Shown here: piece after piece, positions 29,212 through 38,410 of the stretch | Layout: each line of letters begins with the position of its first letter | How positions within the stretch are numbered: position 1 is the stretch's first letter | NCBI GenBank assembly: GCA_023953905.1 | Contig: JAMLJA010000014.1 | Location: 1-64,000, forward strand | Direction of reading: 5' to 3' | DNA: 64,000 nt | Source of the DNA: Rhizobiaceae bacterium | GTDB lineage: Bacteria > Pseudomonadota > Alphaproteobacteria > Rhizobiales > Rhizobiaceae | Position numbers and translations under genes: made by a program | The notes under the pieces: generated by a model | What the model was told of the DNA's origin: nothing | The model's input: only the letters and a program-made list of their open reading frames with translations | Databases searched by the model: none

Positions 29212-31353
29212 TCACGCGTTGCGCCGCTTGCCCTCGATCAGGTCAAGAACGCCGCGCGCCGCATCGAGCACGTTGGTGCCGGGTCCGAAAACGGCGGCGA
29301 CGCCATTGTCCAAAAGGAACTGATAATCCTGGCGCGGAACGACGCCGCCAACCACGACAATGATCTCGGTAGCGCCCTTGGCCTTCAACGCATCGACGAG
29401 TTGCGGCGCAAGTGTCTTGTGACCGGCAGCGAGCGACGACATGCCAACCACCTGAACCTTCGATTTGACGGCGAGATCGGCTGCCTCTTCCGGTGTCTGG
29501 AAAAGTGGCCCCGCAATCACGTCAAAGCCGATGTCCCCGAATGCCGAGGCGATGATCTTGGCACCCCTATCATGGCCATCCTGCCCGAGCTTGGCGACCA
29601 GCACGCGCGGCTTTGCGCCCTGTTTGCCCGCATATTGCTCCAGCCGCTCGACCAGCGTCGTGAACTCCGGCTCTCCCTCATAGGCGTCGCCATAGACGTC
29701 GTGTACGACTTCAGGAACGGCCGTGTGATCACCAAATGCCGTGCGCATTGCGTCGGAGATTTCGCCAACGCTCGCGCGCGCCCGCGCCGCCTCGACCGCT
29801 GCGCCCAGAATATTGCCGGTGCCGCTGCGTGCAACCTCGGTCAGTGCCGCCAGTGCTTCTTCCACCTTTCGTGGGTCTCGCTGGCGCCTGATCAGGTCCA
29901 ATCGCTTTATCTGTGACTCGCGCACAGCCTTGTTGTCGATGTCCAGAATGTCGAGATCGTCTTCCGTCTCCAGACGATACTTGTTGACACCGACGATCAC
30001 CTCGTCGCCCCGGTCGACGGCCGCCTGCCGGCGGGTCGCAGCCTCCTCTATGAGACGCTTGGGAAGTCCGTCATTGACCGCCTTGGTCATGCCACCCATG
30101 GCCTCGATCTCCTCGATCAGGTTCCATGCGGCATCGACCAGTTCCTTGGTCAGGCTTTCGACATAGTAGGACCCGGCAAGCGGATCGACCACCTTGGTTA
30201 CGCCCGTCTCGTGCTGGAGGATGAGCTGTGTGTTGCGAGCAATCCGCGCCGAGAACTCCGTCGGCAGCGCAATCGCTTCATCGAAGGAGTTGGTGTGGAG
30301 CGATTGCGTACCACCAAGCGCGGCAGCCAGCGCCTCATATGCGGTTCGCACAATGTTGTTGTAGGGATCCTGTTCCTGCAGCGAGACACCGGATGTCTGG
30401 CAGTGCGTGCGCAGCATCAGCGACGATGCCTTCTTCGGCTCGAATTCTTCCATAATGCGCGACCACAAAACGCGCGCGGCGCGCAGCTTGGATGCCTCCA
30501 TGAAGAAATTCATGCCGATGGCGAAGAAGAACGACAATCGTCCCGCAAATGCGTCGACGTCGAGCCCCTTCTTCAGGGCTGCACGAACATACTCACGTCC
30601 ATCGGCGAGCGTGAAAGCAAGTTCCTGCACCAGCGTCGCGCCTGCCTCCTGCATGTGGTAGCCGGAGATGGAGATGGAATTGAACTTCGGCATCTCCTTT
30701 GCCGTGTATTCGATGATGTCGGCGATGATCCGCATCGAAGGTTCGGGCGGATAGATGTAGGTGTTGCGGACCATGAACTCCTTCAGAATGTCATTCTGAA
30801 TGGTCCCCGAGAGCTTTTCACGCGAGACGCCCTGCTCCTCGCCGGCGACTATGAAATTGGCAAGGATCGGTATCACCGCGCCGTTCATCGTCATCGACAC
30901 GGAAATCTGTTCGAGCGGAATGCCGTCGAATAGGATCTTCATGTCCTCGACGGAATCGATCGCGACGCCAGCTTTGCCAACATCTCCGACGACACGCGGA
31001 TGGTCGCTGTCGTAGCCTCGATGGGTGGCAAGATCGAACGCGACGGACACACCCTGCTGGCCGGCGGCAAGTGCCTTCCGGTAGAAGGCGTTCGAAGCTT
31101 CCGCCGTGGAAAAGCCCGCATATTGGCGAATTGTCCAGGGACGGCCGGTGTACATCGTGGCCCGCGGGCCGCGCAGGAACGGCTTCTGGCCGGGCATTGA
31201 ATCCAGATATGAATTGTCCGCCAGATCCTCGGCCGTGTAGAGCGGCTTTACGGGAATGCCTTCCGGCGTATTCCAGACAAGAGTGTCGGGATCACGCTTG
31301 ATCTCCTTCTCGGCGGCGGCGCGCCAGGCTGTAAGCTTGTCTGACGTGGACAT
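29212..31353 (-). CDS. scpA: Methylmalonyl-CoA mutase (B12-dependent)
   Basis: Converts methylmalonyl-CoA to succinyl-CoA, the last step of propionyl-CoA assimilation. It has 713 residues as one large-subunit-type chain. The substrate-binding TIM barrel is N-terminal ([21 protein letters not shown] near 82-102), and the cobalamin domain is C-terminal with [10 protein letters not shown] at 590-599 (His594 is the lower cobalt ligand), then the Ser and GG motifs [12 protein letters not shown] and VVVGGVVP. It begins 9 bases after pccA ends, so it is the third gene of pccB-pccA-mutase. No epimerase or MeaB chaperone is in the window. Confidence 0.96.
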   Translation of the reverse strand: MSTSDKLTAWRAAAEKEIKRDPDTLVWNTPEGIPVKPLYTAEDLADNSYLDSMPGQKPFLRGPRATMYTGRPWTIRQYAGFSTAEASNAFYRKALAAGQQGVSVAFDLATHRGYDSDHPRVVGDVGKAGVAIDSVEDMKILFDGIPLEQISVSMTMNGAVIPILANFIVAGEEQGVSREKLSGTIQNDILKEFMVRNTYIYPPEPSMRIIADIIEYTAKEMPKFNSISISGYHMQEAGATLVQELAFTLADGREYVRAALKKGLDVDAFAGRLSFFFAIGMNFFMEASKLRAARVLWSRIMEEFEPKKASSLMLRTHCQTSGVSLQEQDPYNNIVRTAYEALAAALGGTQSLHTNSFDEAIALPTEFSARIARNTQLILQHETGVTKVVDPLAGSYYVESLTKELVDAAWNLIEEIEAMGGMTKAVNDGLPKRLIEEAATRRQAAVDRGDEVIVGVNKYRLETEDDLDILDIDNKAVRESQIKRLDLIRRQRDPRKVEEALAALTEVARSGTGNILGAAVEAARARASVGEISDAMRTAFGDHTAVPEVVHDVYGDAYEGEPEFTTLVERLEQYAGKQGAKPRVLVAKLGQDGHDRGAKIIASAFGDIGFDVIAGPLFQTPEEAADLAVKSKVQVVGMSSLAAGHKTLAPQLVDALKAKGATEIIVVVGGVVPRQDYQFLLDNGVAAVFGPGTNVLDAARGVLDLIEGKRRNA

Positions 31354-31362
31354 GGGCTACTC

Positions 31363-33366
<2,004 letters not shown>

Positions 33367-33376
33367 CTCGGCGACC

Positions 33377-34912
33377 TCACAAGGGCATCGTATCGTGCTT
33401 GCGCAACGGCGCATCAAGCTTCTTGCCGCGCAGAGCGGCGAACGCCCGTGCGATGCGCCTGCGCGAGGAATGCGGCATGATCACTTCGTCGATGAATCCG
33501 CGCTCCGCAGCCTTGAATGGATTGGCGAAGTTCACCTCATATTCCCGGGTGCGCTCTGCGATCTTCTCCGGATCGCCAAGCTCCGCACGATAGAGGATCT
33601 CGGTGGCGCCCTTGGCACCCATCACCGCAATCTCAGCCGTCGGCCAGGCATAGTTGATGTCGGCGCCGATATGCTTGGACGCCATCACATCGTAGGCACC
33701 GCCATAGGCCTTTCGCGTGATCAGCGTGACCATGGGAACGGTCGCCTGAGAATAGGCAAAGAGCAACTTGGCGCCGTGCTTGATGACCCCGCCATATTCC
33801 TGCGCGGTGCCCGGCAGGAAACCGGGAACGTCCACGAGAGTCAGTATTGGAATGTTGAACGCATCGCAGAAGCGGACGAACCGCGCCGCCTTGCGCGAGG
33901 AATCAATGTCGAGGCAGCCCGCCAGCACCATTGGCTGGTTGGCGACGACGCCCACCGTCTGCCCCTCGATGCGCATGAATCCCGTGATGATGTTACGGGC
34001 ATAGGCTTCCTGAATCTCGAAGAAATCGGATTCGTCGGCGAGCGCGAGGATCAGCTCCTTCATGTCGTAGGGCGTGGCGGCACTGTCCGGAACCAGAGTG
34101 TCCAGCCGGGCTTCGAGCCGAGCCGGATCGTCATAGAAGGTACGCACCGGGGGCTTTTCGCGATTGCTCGACGGGAGGAAATCGAAAAGACGGCGTATCG
34201 CCTCCAATGCCTCCACATCGTCGTCGAACGCGCCGTCGGCCACCGAGGATTTTTGCGTGTGCGTTCGCGCGCCGCCGAGTTCCTCTGCCGTCACGATCTC
34301 GTTGGTAACGGTTTTTACGACATCTGGCCCGGTAACAAACATGTAGGAGGAGTCGCGGACCATGAAGATGAAGTCCGTCATGGCGGGCGAGTAGACCGCC
34401 CCACCCGCGCACGGCCCCATGATCACGGAAATCTGGGGAATGACGCCCGATGCATCGACGTTGCGCTTGAACACATCCGCATAGCCACCCAGCGAAGCCA
34501 CGCCTTCCTGAATACGGGCGCCGCCGGAATCATTGAGCCCGATCAAAGGCGCGCCGTTCTTGACCGCCATATCCATGACCTTGCAGATCTTCTGCGCGTG
34601 CGTCTCCGACAGCGAGCCGCCGAGCACGGTGAAGTCCTGCGAGAAGACATAGACCAGCCGCCCGTTGATGGTGCCCCAGCCAGTGACGACGCCGTCTCCG
34701 GCAACCTTCTGGGATGCCATGCCGAAATCGGTCGCACGATGCGTCACATACATGTCGAACTCTTCGAACGACCCTTCGTCGAGAAGCACGTCGAGACGTT
34801 CGCGCGCGGTCAGCTTGCCTTTGGAGTGCTGTGCGTCGATGCGTTTCTGGCCACCTCCCAGCCGCGCCTCGGCGCGTCGAGCCTCCAGTTGCTCCAGTAC
34901 GGCCCGCGTCAT
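33377..34912 (-). CDS. pccB: Propionyl-CoA carboxylase, carboxyltransferase subunit
   Basis: Transfers the carboxyl group from biotin to propionyl-CoA, giving methylmalonyl-CoA. It has 511 residues, matching the family. Crotonase-like N- and C-terminal carboxyltransferase domains are both present: [24 protein letters not shown] with the oxyanion glycines, and [23 protein letters not shown] in the second. ATG 34912 (MTRAVLEQ) is preceded by AAGAG; a TTG at 34942 with GGGGGA nearby is an alternative adding ten residues. First gene of the pccB-pccA-scpA operon, divergent from its probable regulator pccR across 188 bases. Confidence 0.95.
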   Translation of the reverse strand: MTRAVLEQLEARRAEARLGGGQKRIDAQHSKGKLTARERLDVLLDEGSFEEFDMYVTHRATDFGMASQKVAGDGVVTGWGTINGRLVYVFSQDFTVLGGSLSETHAQKICKVMDMAVKNGAPLIGLNDSGGARIQEGVASLGGYADVFKRNVDASGVIPQISVIMGPCAGGAVYSPAMTDFIFMVRDSSYMFVTGPDVVKTVTNEIVTAEELGGARTHTQKSSVADGAFDDDVEALEAIRRLFDFLPSSNREKPPVRTFYDDPARLEARLDTLVPDSAATPYDMKELILALADESDFFEIQEAYARNIITGFMRIEGQTVGVVANQPMVLAGCLDIDSSRKAARFVRFCDAFNIPILTLVDVPGFLPGTAQEYGGVIKHGAKLLFAYSQATVPMVTLITRKAYGGAYDVMASKHIGADINYAWPTAEIAVMGAKGATEILYRAELGDPEKIAERTREYEVNFANPFKAAERGFIDEVIMPHSSRRRIARAFAALRGKKLDAPLRKHDTMPL

Positions 34913-35038
34913 CGCACGCTCTTTCCCAAGCTCATGTGGCAACGATCCCCCGTGGCAGGATGGAAAGGCATCATCGACCTCCTCCGCAAAATACTCTCAG
35001 CAACCGGCGTCTAGGCGCTCTCGGGCGCCAAGAAAACA

Positions 35039-35100
35039 TTGGAACGTGTGCAAATGCCTATTATACTGTTTTGCAAACTGCAAATTGCGAAATTGCGAAC
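35039..35100 (+). promoter_or_regulatory. pccR promoter with overlapping TGCRAA repeats (probable PccR operator)
   Basis: A sigma-70-like promoter reads TTGGAA (35039-35044), 17 bases, TATACT (35062-35067). Directly after it come four tandem copies of TGCRAA (TGCAAAC, TGCAAAT, TGCGAAAT, TGCGAAC) from 35072 to 35100, ending at the start codon. Another TGCAAAT lies in the spacer at 35049-35055. Known PccR sites are built from TTTGCAA-type half-sites, so this cluster is a likely autoregulatory and operon operator. There is no purine-rich ribosome site before the ATG, so the repeats occupy that space. Confidence 0.65.
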
Positions 35101-36513
35101 ATGGCCACTGGTAAACTTTATATCGGAAGCAAAGTTCGCGCGCTACGCGAGACCCATCGCGTGACGCAGGCAGTCTTCGCCGAGCGGCTGGGCATTTCCA
35201 CGAGCTATCTCAATCAGATCGAGAAGAACCAGCGACCGGTTTCAGCCTCAGTATTGCTCGCACTCGCCGAGAATTTCCAGATCGACATCACCTCGTTTTC
35301 GACCAGCGACAGCGACCGTCTGCTCTCCGTGCTGAACGAAGCGCTGGCTGACCCGCTGTTTGACACCTACCGGCCAAGCGTCCAGGAGATGAAGCTTATC
35401 ACGCAGAACGCGCCGGGCTTTGCTCACGCATTGATCGCCTGCCATCAGGCATACAGGCGCAACGGGGAACAGCTTGCCAGCATCGACGATCAGCTGGCCC
35501 GCACCAACGCCTTTTCCGAGCCCACGCCCTATGAAGAGGTCCGCGACTTCTTCCATTTCGTCGACAACTATATTCACGAGCTCGACCTGGCTGCCGAAAA
35601 ATTGTCCCAGTCCCTGGGCATTCCAGAACGTGACGCCGGGTCCGCATTGGCCGAGTATATCGGCTCGCGACACGGCGTACGCGTTCTCAGGGCCGGCGCG
35701 GATGAAAACGTGCTCCGGCGCTACGAGCCGAAGCTCAACGCGTTATTCCTCAATCCCTATTCGCCCGCCCCGACCCGCACCTTCCAGATCGCATTTCAGA
35801 TTGCGGGACTTGAGATGTCGGATCTTATGGACAGTGTCATACGACGAGCGGAGTTTCACACGCCTGAAGCGTCAGAAATCTGCAGGATAGGCCTTCAGAA
35901 CTATTTTGCGGGCGCGCTAATCCTTCCCTATGAGGCCTTTCTCAAGGCTGCCAAGGAATTGCGGCACGATCTCGAACTGCTCGCCGGTCGCTTCGGCAGC
36001 AGTTTCGAGCAGATTGCACACCGCCTCTCAACGCTACAACGGCCGGGAATGAAGGGCACGCCGGTGTTTTTCGCGCGCATCGACCGCGCCGGAAACATCA
36101 CCAAGCGACACAGTGCGGCGAAACTCCAGTTTGCGCGCTACGGTGCCGCATGTCCGCTGTGGAACGCGCATCAGGCGTTCGAAACGCCGGGCCACATTCT
36201 GCGTCAACTCGTAGAGACTCCCGATGGCGTGCGCTATCTGAGCGTCGCCACCGAGATTGCCAAAAGCATGGGTGGCTTCAACACCCGACGCCCGCGATTT
36301 GCCATCGTGCTCGGCTGCGAAATTTCACATGCCTCCGACTTCATCTATTCCGACGGTCTCGACATGACGGGCCGCAGCGCGTTTGAACCCATTGGCATTT
36401 CCTGCCGGATCTGCGAGCGGGCGAACTGTCTCCAAAGAGCTGTTCCCCCGCTCAAGAGCCGTCTTTCGATCGATCGGGACCGGCGCTCCGTCCTGCCCTA
36501 CAGCATGAACTGA
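35101..36513 (+). CDS. pccR: Short-chain acyl-CoA-responsive transcriptional regulator (PccR/ScfR family)
   Basis: Regulator of propionyl-CoA carboxylase in alphaproteobacteria. It has 470 residues: an XRE-type helix-turn-helix at about 8-62 (TQAVFAERLGISTSYLNQIEK), an IrrE/ImmA-like middle domain (NAGLFLNPY-type segment LNALFLNPYSPAPTRTFQIAF, then YFAGALILPYEAF without an HExxH motif), and a C-terminal DUF2083-type domain ending with ISCRICERANCLQRAVPPL, whose CxxC-x4-C is a conserved family mark. ATG 35101 is chosen because the HTH begins there; upstream frame is antisense to pccB. It lies divergent from pccBA-scpA, the classical arrangement. Confidence 0.9.
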   Translation: MATGKLYIGSKVRALRETHRVTQAVFAERLGISTSYLNQIEKNQRPVSASVLLALAENFQIDITSFSTSDSDRLLSVLNEALADPLFDTYRPSVQEMKLITQNAPGFAHALIACHQAYRRNGEQLASIDDQLARTNAFSEPTPYEEVRDFFHFVDNYIHELDLAAEKLSQSLGIPERDAGSALAEYIGSRHGVRVLRAGADENVLRRYEPKLNALFLNPYSPAPTRTFQIAFQIAGLEMSDLMDSVIRRAEFHTPEASEICRIGLQNYFAGALILPYEAFLKAAKELRHDLELLAGRFGSSFEQIAHRLSTLQRPGMKGTPVFFARIDRAGNITKRHSAAKLQFARYGAACPLWNAHQAFETPGHILRQLVETPDGVRYLSVATEIAKSMGGFNTRRPRFAIVLGCEISHASDFIYSDGLDMTGRSAFEPIGISCRICERANCLQRAVPPLKSRLSIDRDRRSVLPYSMN

Positions 36514-36532
36514 TAGCGCCGGCTCGCTTACC

Positions 36533-37648
36533 TCAAGAAAGCGCCGGATAGTCGGTATAGCCCTTCGCGCCACCACCATAGAAGGTGAATTTGTCAGGAT
36601 CGTTGAGCGGCGCGTCTTCCCTGAAACGCTCCACGAGATCGGGATTGGCTATGAACAGCCGACCGAACGCGATCAGGTCGGCGCGACCTTCGGCAACCGC
36701 CTGTTCGGCAAGCGCCTTGTCGTAATTGTTGTTCACCATCCACGCACCCTTGCCGCCCGCATCCCGGTAGGCCGCCTTGAAGGCGCTGTAGTCGAAAGGC
36801 TTGTCGCCCTGCTGAAAATCGCGTGCGCCACCGGTCGCGCCTTCGATGATGTGCACATAGGCAAGGCCCCGAGCCGCAAGTCCCTTGACCACATGCTCGA
36901 ACAGAGGTTGTGGGTCAGGATCGGACGCGTCATTTGCCGGCGTCACGGGCGAAAGACGGATACTCGTTCGGCCGCCACCGATTGCGGCAACAACGGCATC
37001 GACCACTTCGAACAGCAAGCGCGCCCGATTTTCGATGGACCCGCCATATTCGTCGGTGCGGTGATTGCTGCCCGAGCGGAGAAACTGATCGATTAGATAG
37101 CCATTGCCTGCGTGGATCTCCACGCCGTCGAATCCGGCCTCATCGACCGCAGCTTTCGCGGCGCGAGCATAGTCAGCGACGATGCCCGGCAGCTCATCCT
37201 TTTCGAGTGCACGCGGCTCCGAAGTGGGAACGAACGACCCGGTGCCGTCCGGCTGAATCAGATAGGTCTTGGATTTCGCCTGGATTGCCGAAGGCGCGAC
37301 CGGCTTGCCCCCGGCAGGCTGCAGGGTGTCGTGCGAAATGCGACCGACATGCCACAACTGGTTGACGATCTTCCCGCCAGCACTGTGGACGGCGTCCGTC
37401 ACGCGCTTCCAGCCTGCAATCTGCTCGGGTGCATACAGGCCCGGAACATCGGCATAGCCCTGTCCTTGATGGCTGATCGCCGTCGCCTCCGTAATCAGAA
37501 GCCCGGCGCTGGCGCGCTGTTCGTAGTAGGTAATGGCGAGATCGCCCGGAACCGCCTTGGGAGAGCGATTGCGGGTCAATGGCGCCATCACGAGGCGGTT
37601 GGCAAGCGCCATATCGCCCGCTTTCAACGGGTCAAACAGAGTCGTCAT
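36533..37648 (-). CDS. Old Yellow Enzyme-family alkene reductase (NemA-like)
   Basis: FMN-dependent NAD(P)H reductase of electrophilic alkenes and nitro compounds. It has 371 residues, the usual length. N-terminal MAPLTRNRS, the substrate-anchoring HAGNGYLIDQFLRSGSNHRTDEYGGSIENR (His and Asn pair of classical OYEs) and the FMN-binding IAFGRLFIANPDLVERF are intact. ATG 37648 has AAAGG eight bases upstream. It follows an ArsR-type gene by 42 bases, indicating an operon in which the regulator controls the reductase. In related bacteria NemA-type enzymes detoxify reactive electrophiles. Confidence 0.93.
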   Translation of the reverse strand: MTTLFDPLKAGDMALANRLVMAPLTRNRSPKAVPGDLAITYYEQRASAGLLITEATAISHQGQGYADVPGLYAPEQIAGWKRVTDAVHSAGGKIVNQLWHVGRISHDTLQPAGGKPVAPSAIQAKSKTYLIQPDGTGSFVPTSEPRALEKDELPGIVADYARAAKAAVDEAGFDGVEIHAGNGYLIDQFLRSGSNHRTDEYGGSIENRARLLFEVVDAVVAAIGGGRTSIRLSPVTPANDASDPDPQPLFEHVVKGLAARGLAYVHIIEGATGGARDFQQGDKPFDYSAFKAAYRDAGGKGAWMVNNNYDKALAEQAVAEGRADLIAFGRLFIANPDLVERFREDAPLNDPDKFTFYGGGAKGYTDYPALS

Positions 37649-37690
37649 CAAAAATGCCTTTCATGCATTTGGGAGGAAGAAATCGGGAAG

Positions 37691-37981
37691 TCAGAGATCG
37701 GACAGGGAGGAGCGGAACGCGGCGATCGCATCCTCGTTGCGCTTGTAGAAAACCCATTGCCCGACACGGCGCGTGGTGACGAGGTCGGCGCCCGCAAGGG
37801 TTGCGAGATGCGCAGACACGCTGGATTGGGAGAGTCCACACCTTTCGAACTGACCCGCGCACACACCCATTTCAAGCGGGTGATCTTGCGTCGAGAAATG
37901 CCGCTCGGGTTCTTTCAACCATTCGAGCATCTTTCTGCGCAGGGGATGGGCGAGCGCCCTCAGGACAACATCGTGATCCAT
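37691..37981 (-). CDS. ArsR-family winged-helix regulator
   Basis: A 96-residue DNA-binding protein. The winged helix covers most of it: ALAHPLRRKMLEWL, then GLSQSSVSAHLATLAGADLV as recognition helix and turn, and RRVGQWVFYKRNE as wing. Two cysteines, in GVCAGQFERCGLSQ just before the recognition helix, are a plausible redox or electrophile sensor rather than a metal site; the ELCVCDL metal motif of ArsR/SmtB is absent. It is the first gene of an operon with the Old Yellow Enzyme, and a perfect palindrome lies 10 bases before its ATG. Confidence 0.85.
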   Translation of the reverse strand: MDHDVVLRALAHPLRRKMLEWLKEPERHFSTQDHPLEMGVCAGQFERCGLSQSSVSAHLATLAGADLVTTRRVGQWVFYKRNEDAIAAFRSSLSDL

Positions 37982-37990
37982 GACACTCTC

Positions 37991-38010
37991 ATATCGGACA
38001 TATCCGATAT
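37991..38010. promoter_or_regulatory. Palindromic operator upstream of arsR-OYE
   Basis: ATATCGGA-CATA-TCCGATAT is a perfect inverted repeat with 8-base arms, 10 bases upstream of the arsR start codon on the minus strand. Just beyond it (38008-38014) the minus strand reads CTATATA, which could be a -10 box overlapping the repeat. The position suits autorepression by the ArsR-type protein. Binding is inferred from position and symmetry only. Confidence 0.7.
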
Positions 38011-38189
38011 ATAGATCGACTTCTTACGATTTAAAGGCTTGGTTGGCGGGCATTTCGCTTTGCGTCGCCTACACGGAGCAGTAGGCTCCACTGGGCCTAA
38101 CGGCATGCAACTTTCCGCGACACTATGGCCTTGCACATCTGCTATGCAGAAATGGGAGTTGCGCGAATGTTGAGCACGAGATAGGTCAG

Positions 38190-38308
38190 TGTTGCTGACG
38201 ATCTACCTCCTCCCAGAAAGTCAGCGACCGAATGCGATGCATCTCCTCCCGCATCGTATTTCAGATCGAGCCCGCTGCCACCTCCTCCCGGCAGCGGGCT
38301 TTTCTCGT
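38190..38308 (+). ncRNA. Small RNA with three CCUCCUCCC-type loops (cuckoo/CcsR-like)
   Basis: Three consecutive stem-loops each display an anti-Shine-Dalgarno loop. Hairpin 1: TTGCTGAC (38192-38199) pairs with GTCAGCGA (38220-38227), loop containing CCTCCTCCC at 38206-38214. Hairpin 2: AATGCGATGC (38231-38240) with GCATCGTATT (38251-38260), loop ATCTCCTCCC. Hairpin 3: AGCCCGCTGCC with GGCAGCGGGCT around ACCTCCTCCC, followed by a U tract, i.e. the terminator. This layout is the mark of the alphaproteobacterial cuckoo RNA family, stress-induced RNAs with CCUCCUCCC loops. It lies in the 429-base gap 37982-38410. The 5' end is estimated; I could not assign a promoter. Confidence 0.78.
38269..38304 (+). 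terminator. Rho-independent terminator of the small RNA
   Basis: Perfect 11-bp stem AGCCCGCTGCC (38269-38279) / GGCAGCGGGCT (38290-38300), ten-base loop and TTTTCTCG after it. Its loop is the third CCTCCTCCC motif, so the terminator is also a functional part of the RNA. No protein-coding gene on the plus strand ends upstream of it within 1.7 kb, which argues for an independent transcript. Confidence 0.85.
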
Positions 38309-38354
38309 TCTAGCCGCCAAGTCCACGCATCTGCGCTCAACAGCCCATTGAAGC

Positions 38355-38385
38355 TGAAAGGCCGCGCATTCGAGCGCGGCCTGCG
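38355..38385 (-). terminator. Terminator of the pyruvate phosphate dikinase gene
   Basis: AGGCCGCGC (38359-38367), loop ATTCGA, GCGCGGCCT (38374-38382): a 9-bp GC-rich stem 29 bases beyond the ppdK stop. On the minus strand the stem is followed by TTTCAGCTTC, a short U-rich stretch. It separates ppdK from the small-RNA gene on the opposite strand. Confidence 0.7.
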
Positions 38386-38410
38386 ATTCGATGAAAGCCG
38401 TGTCTCAGGC

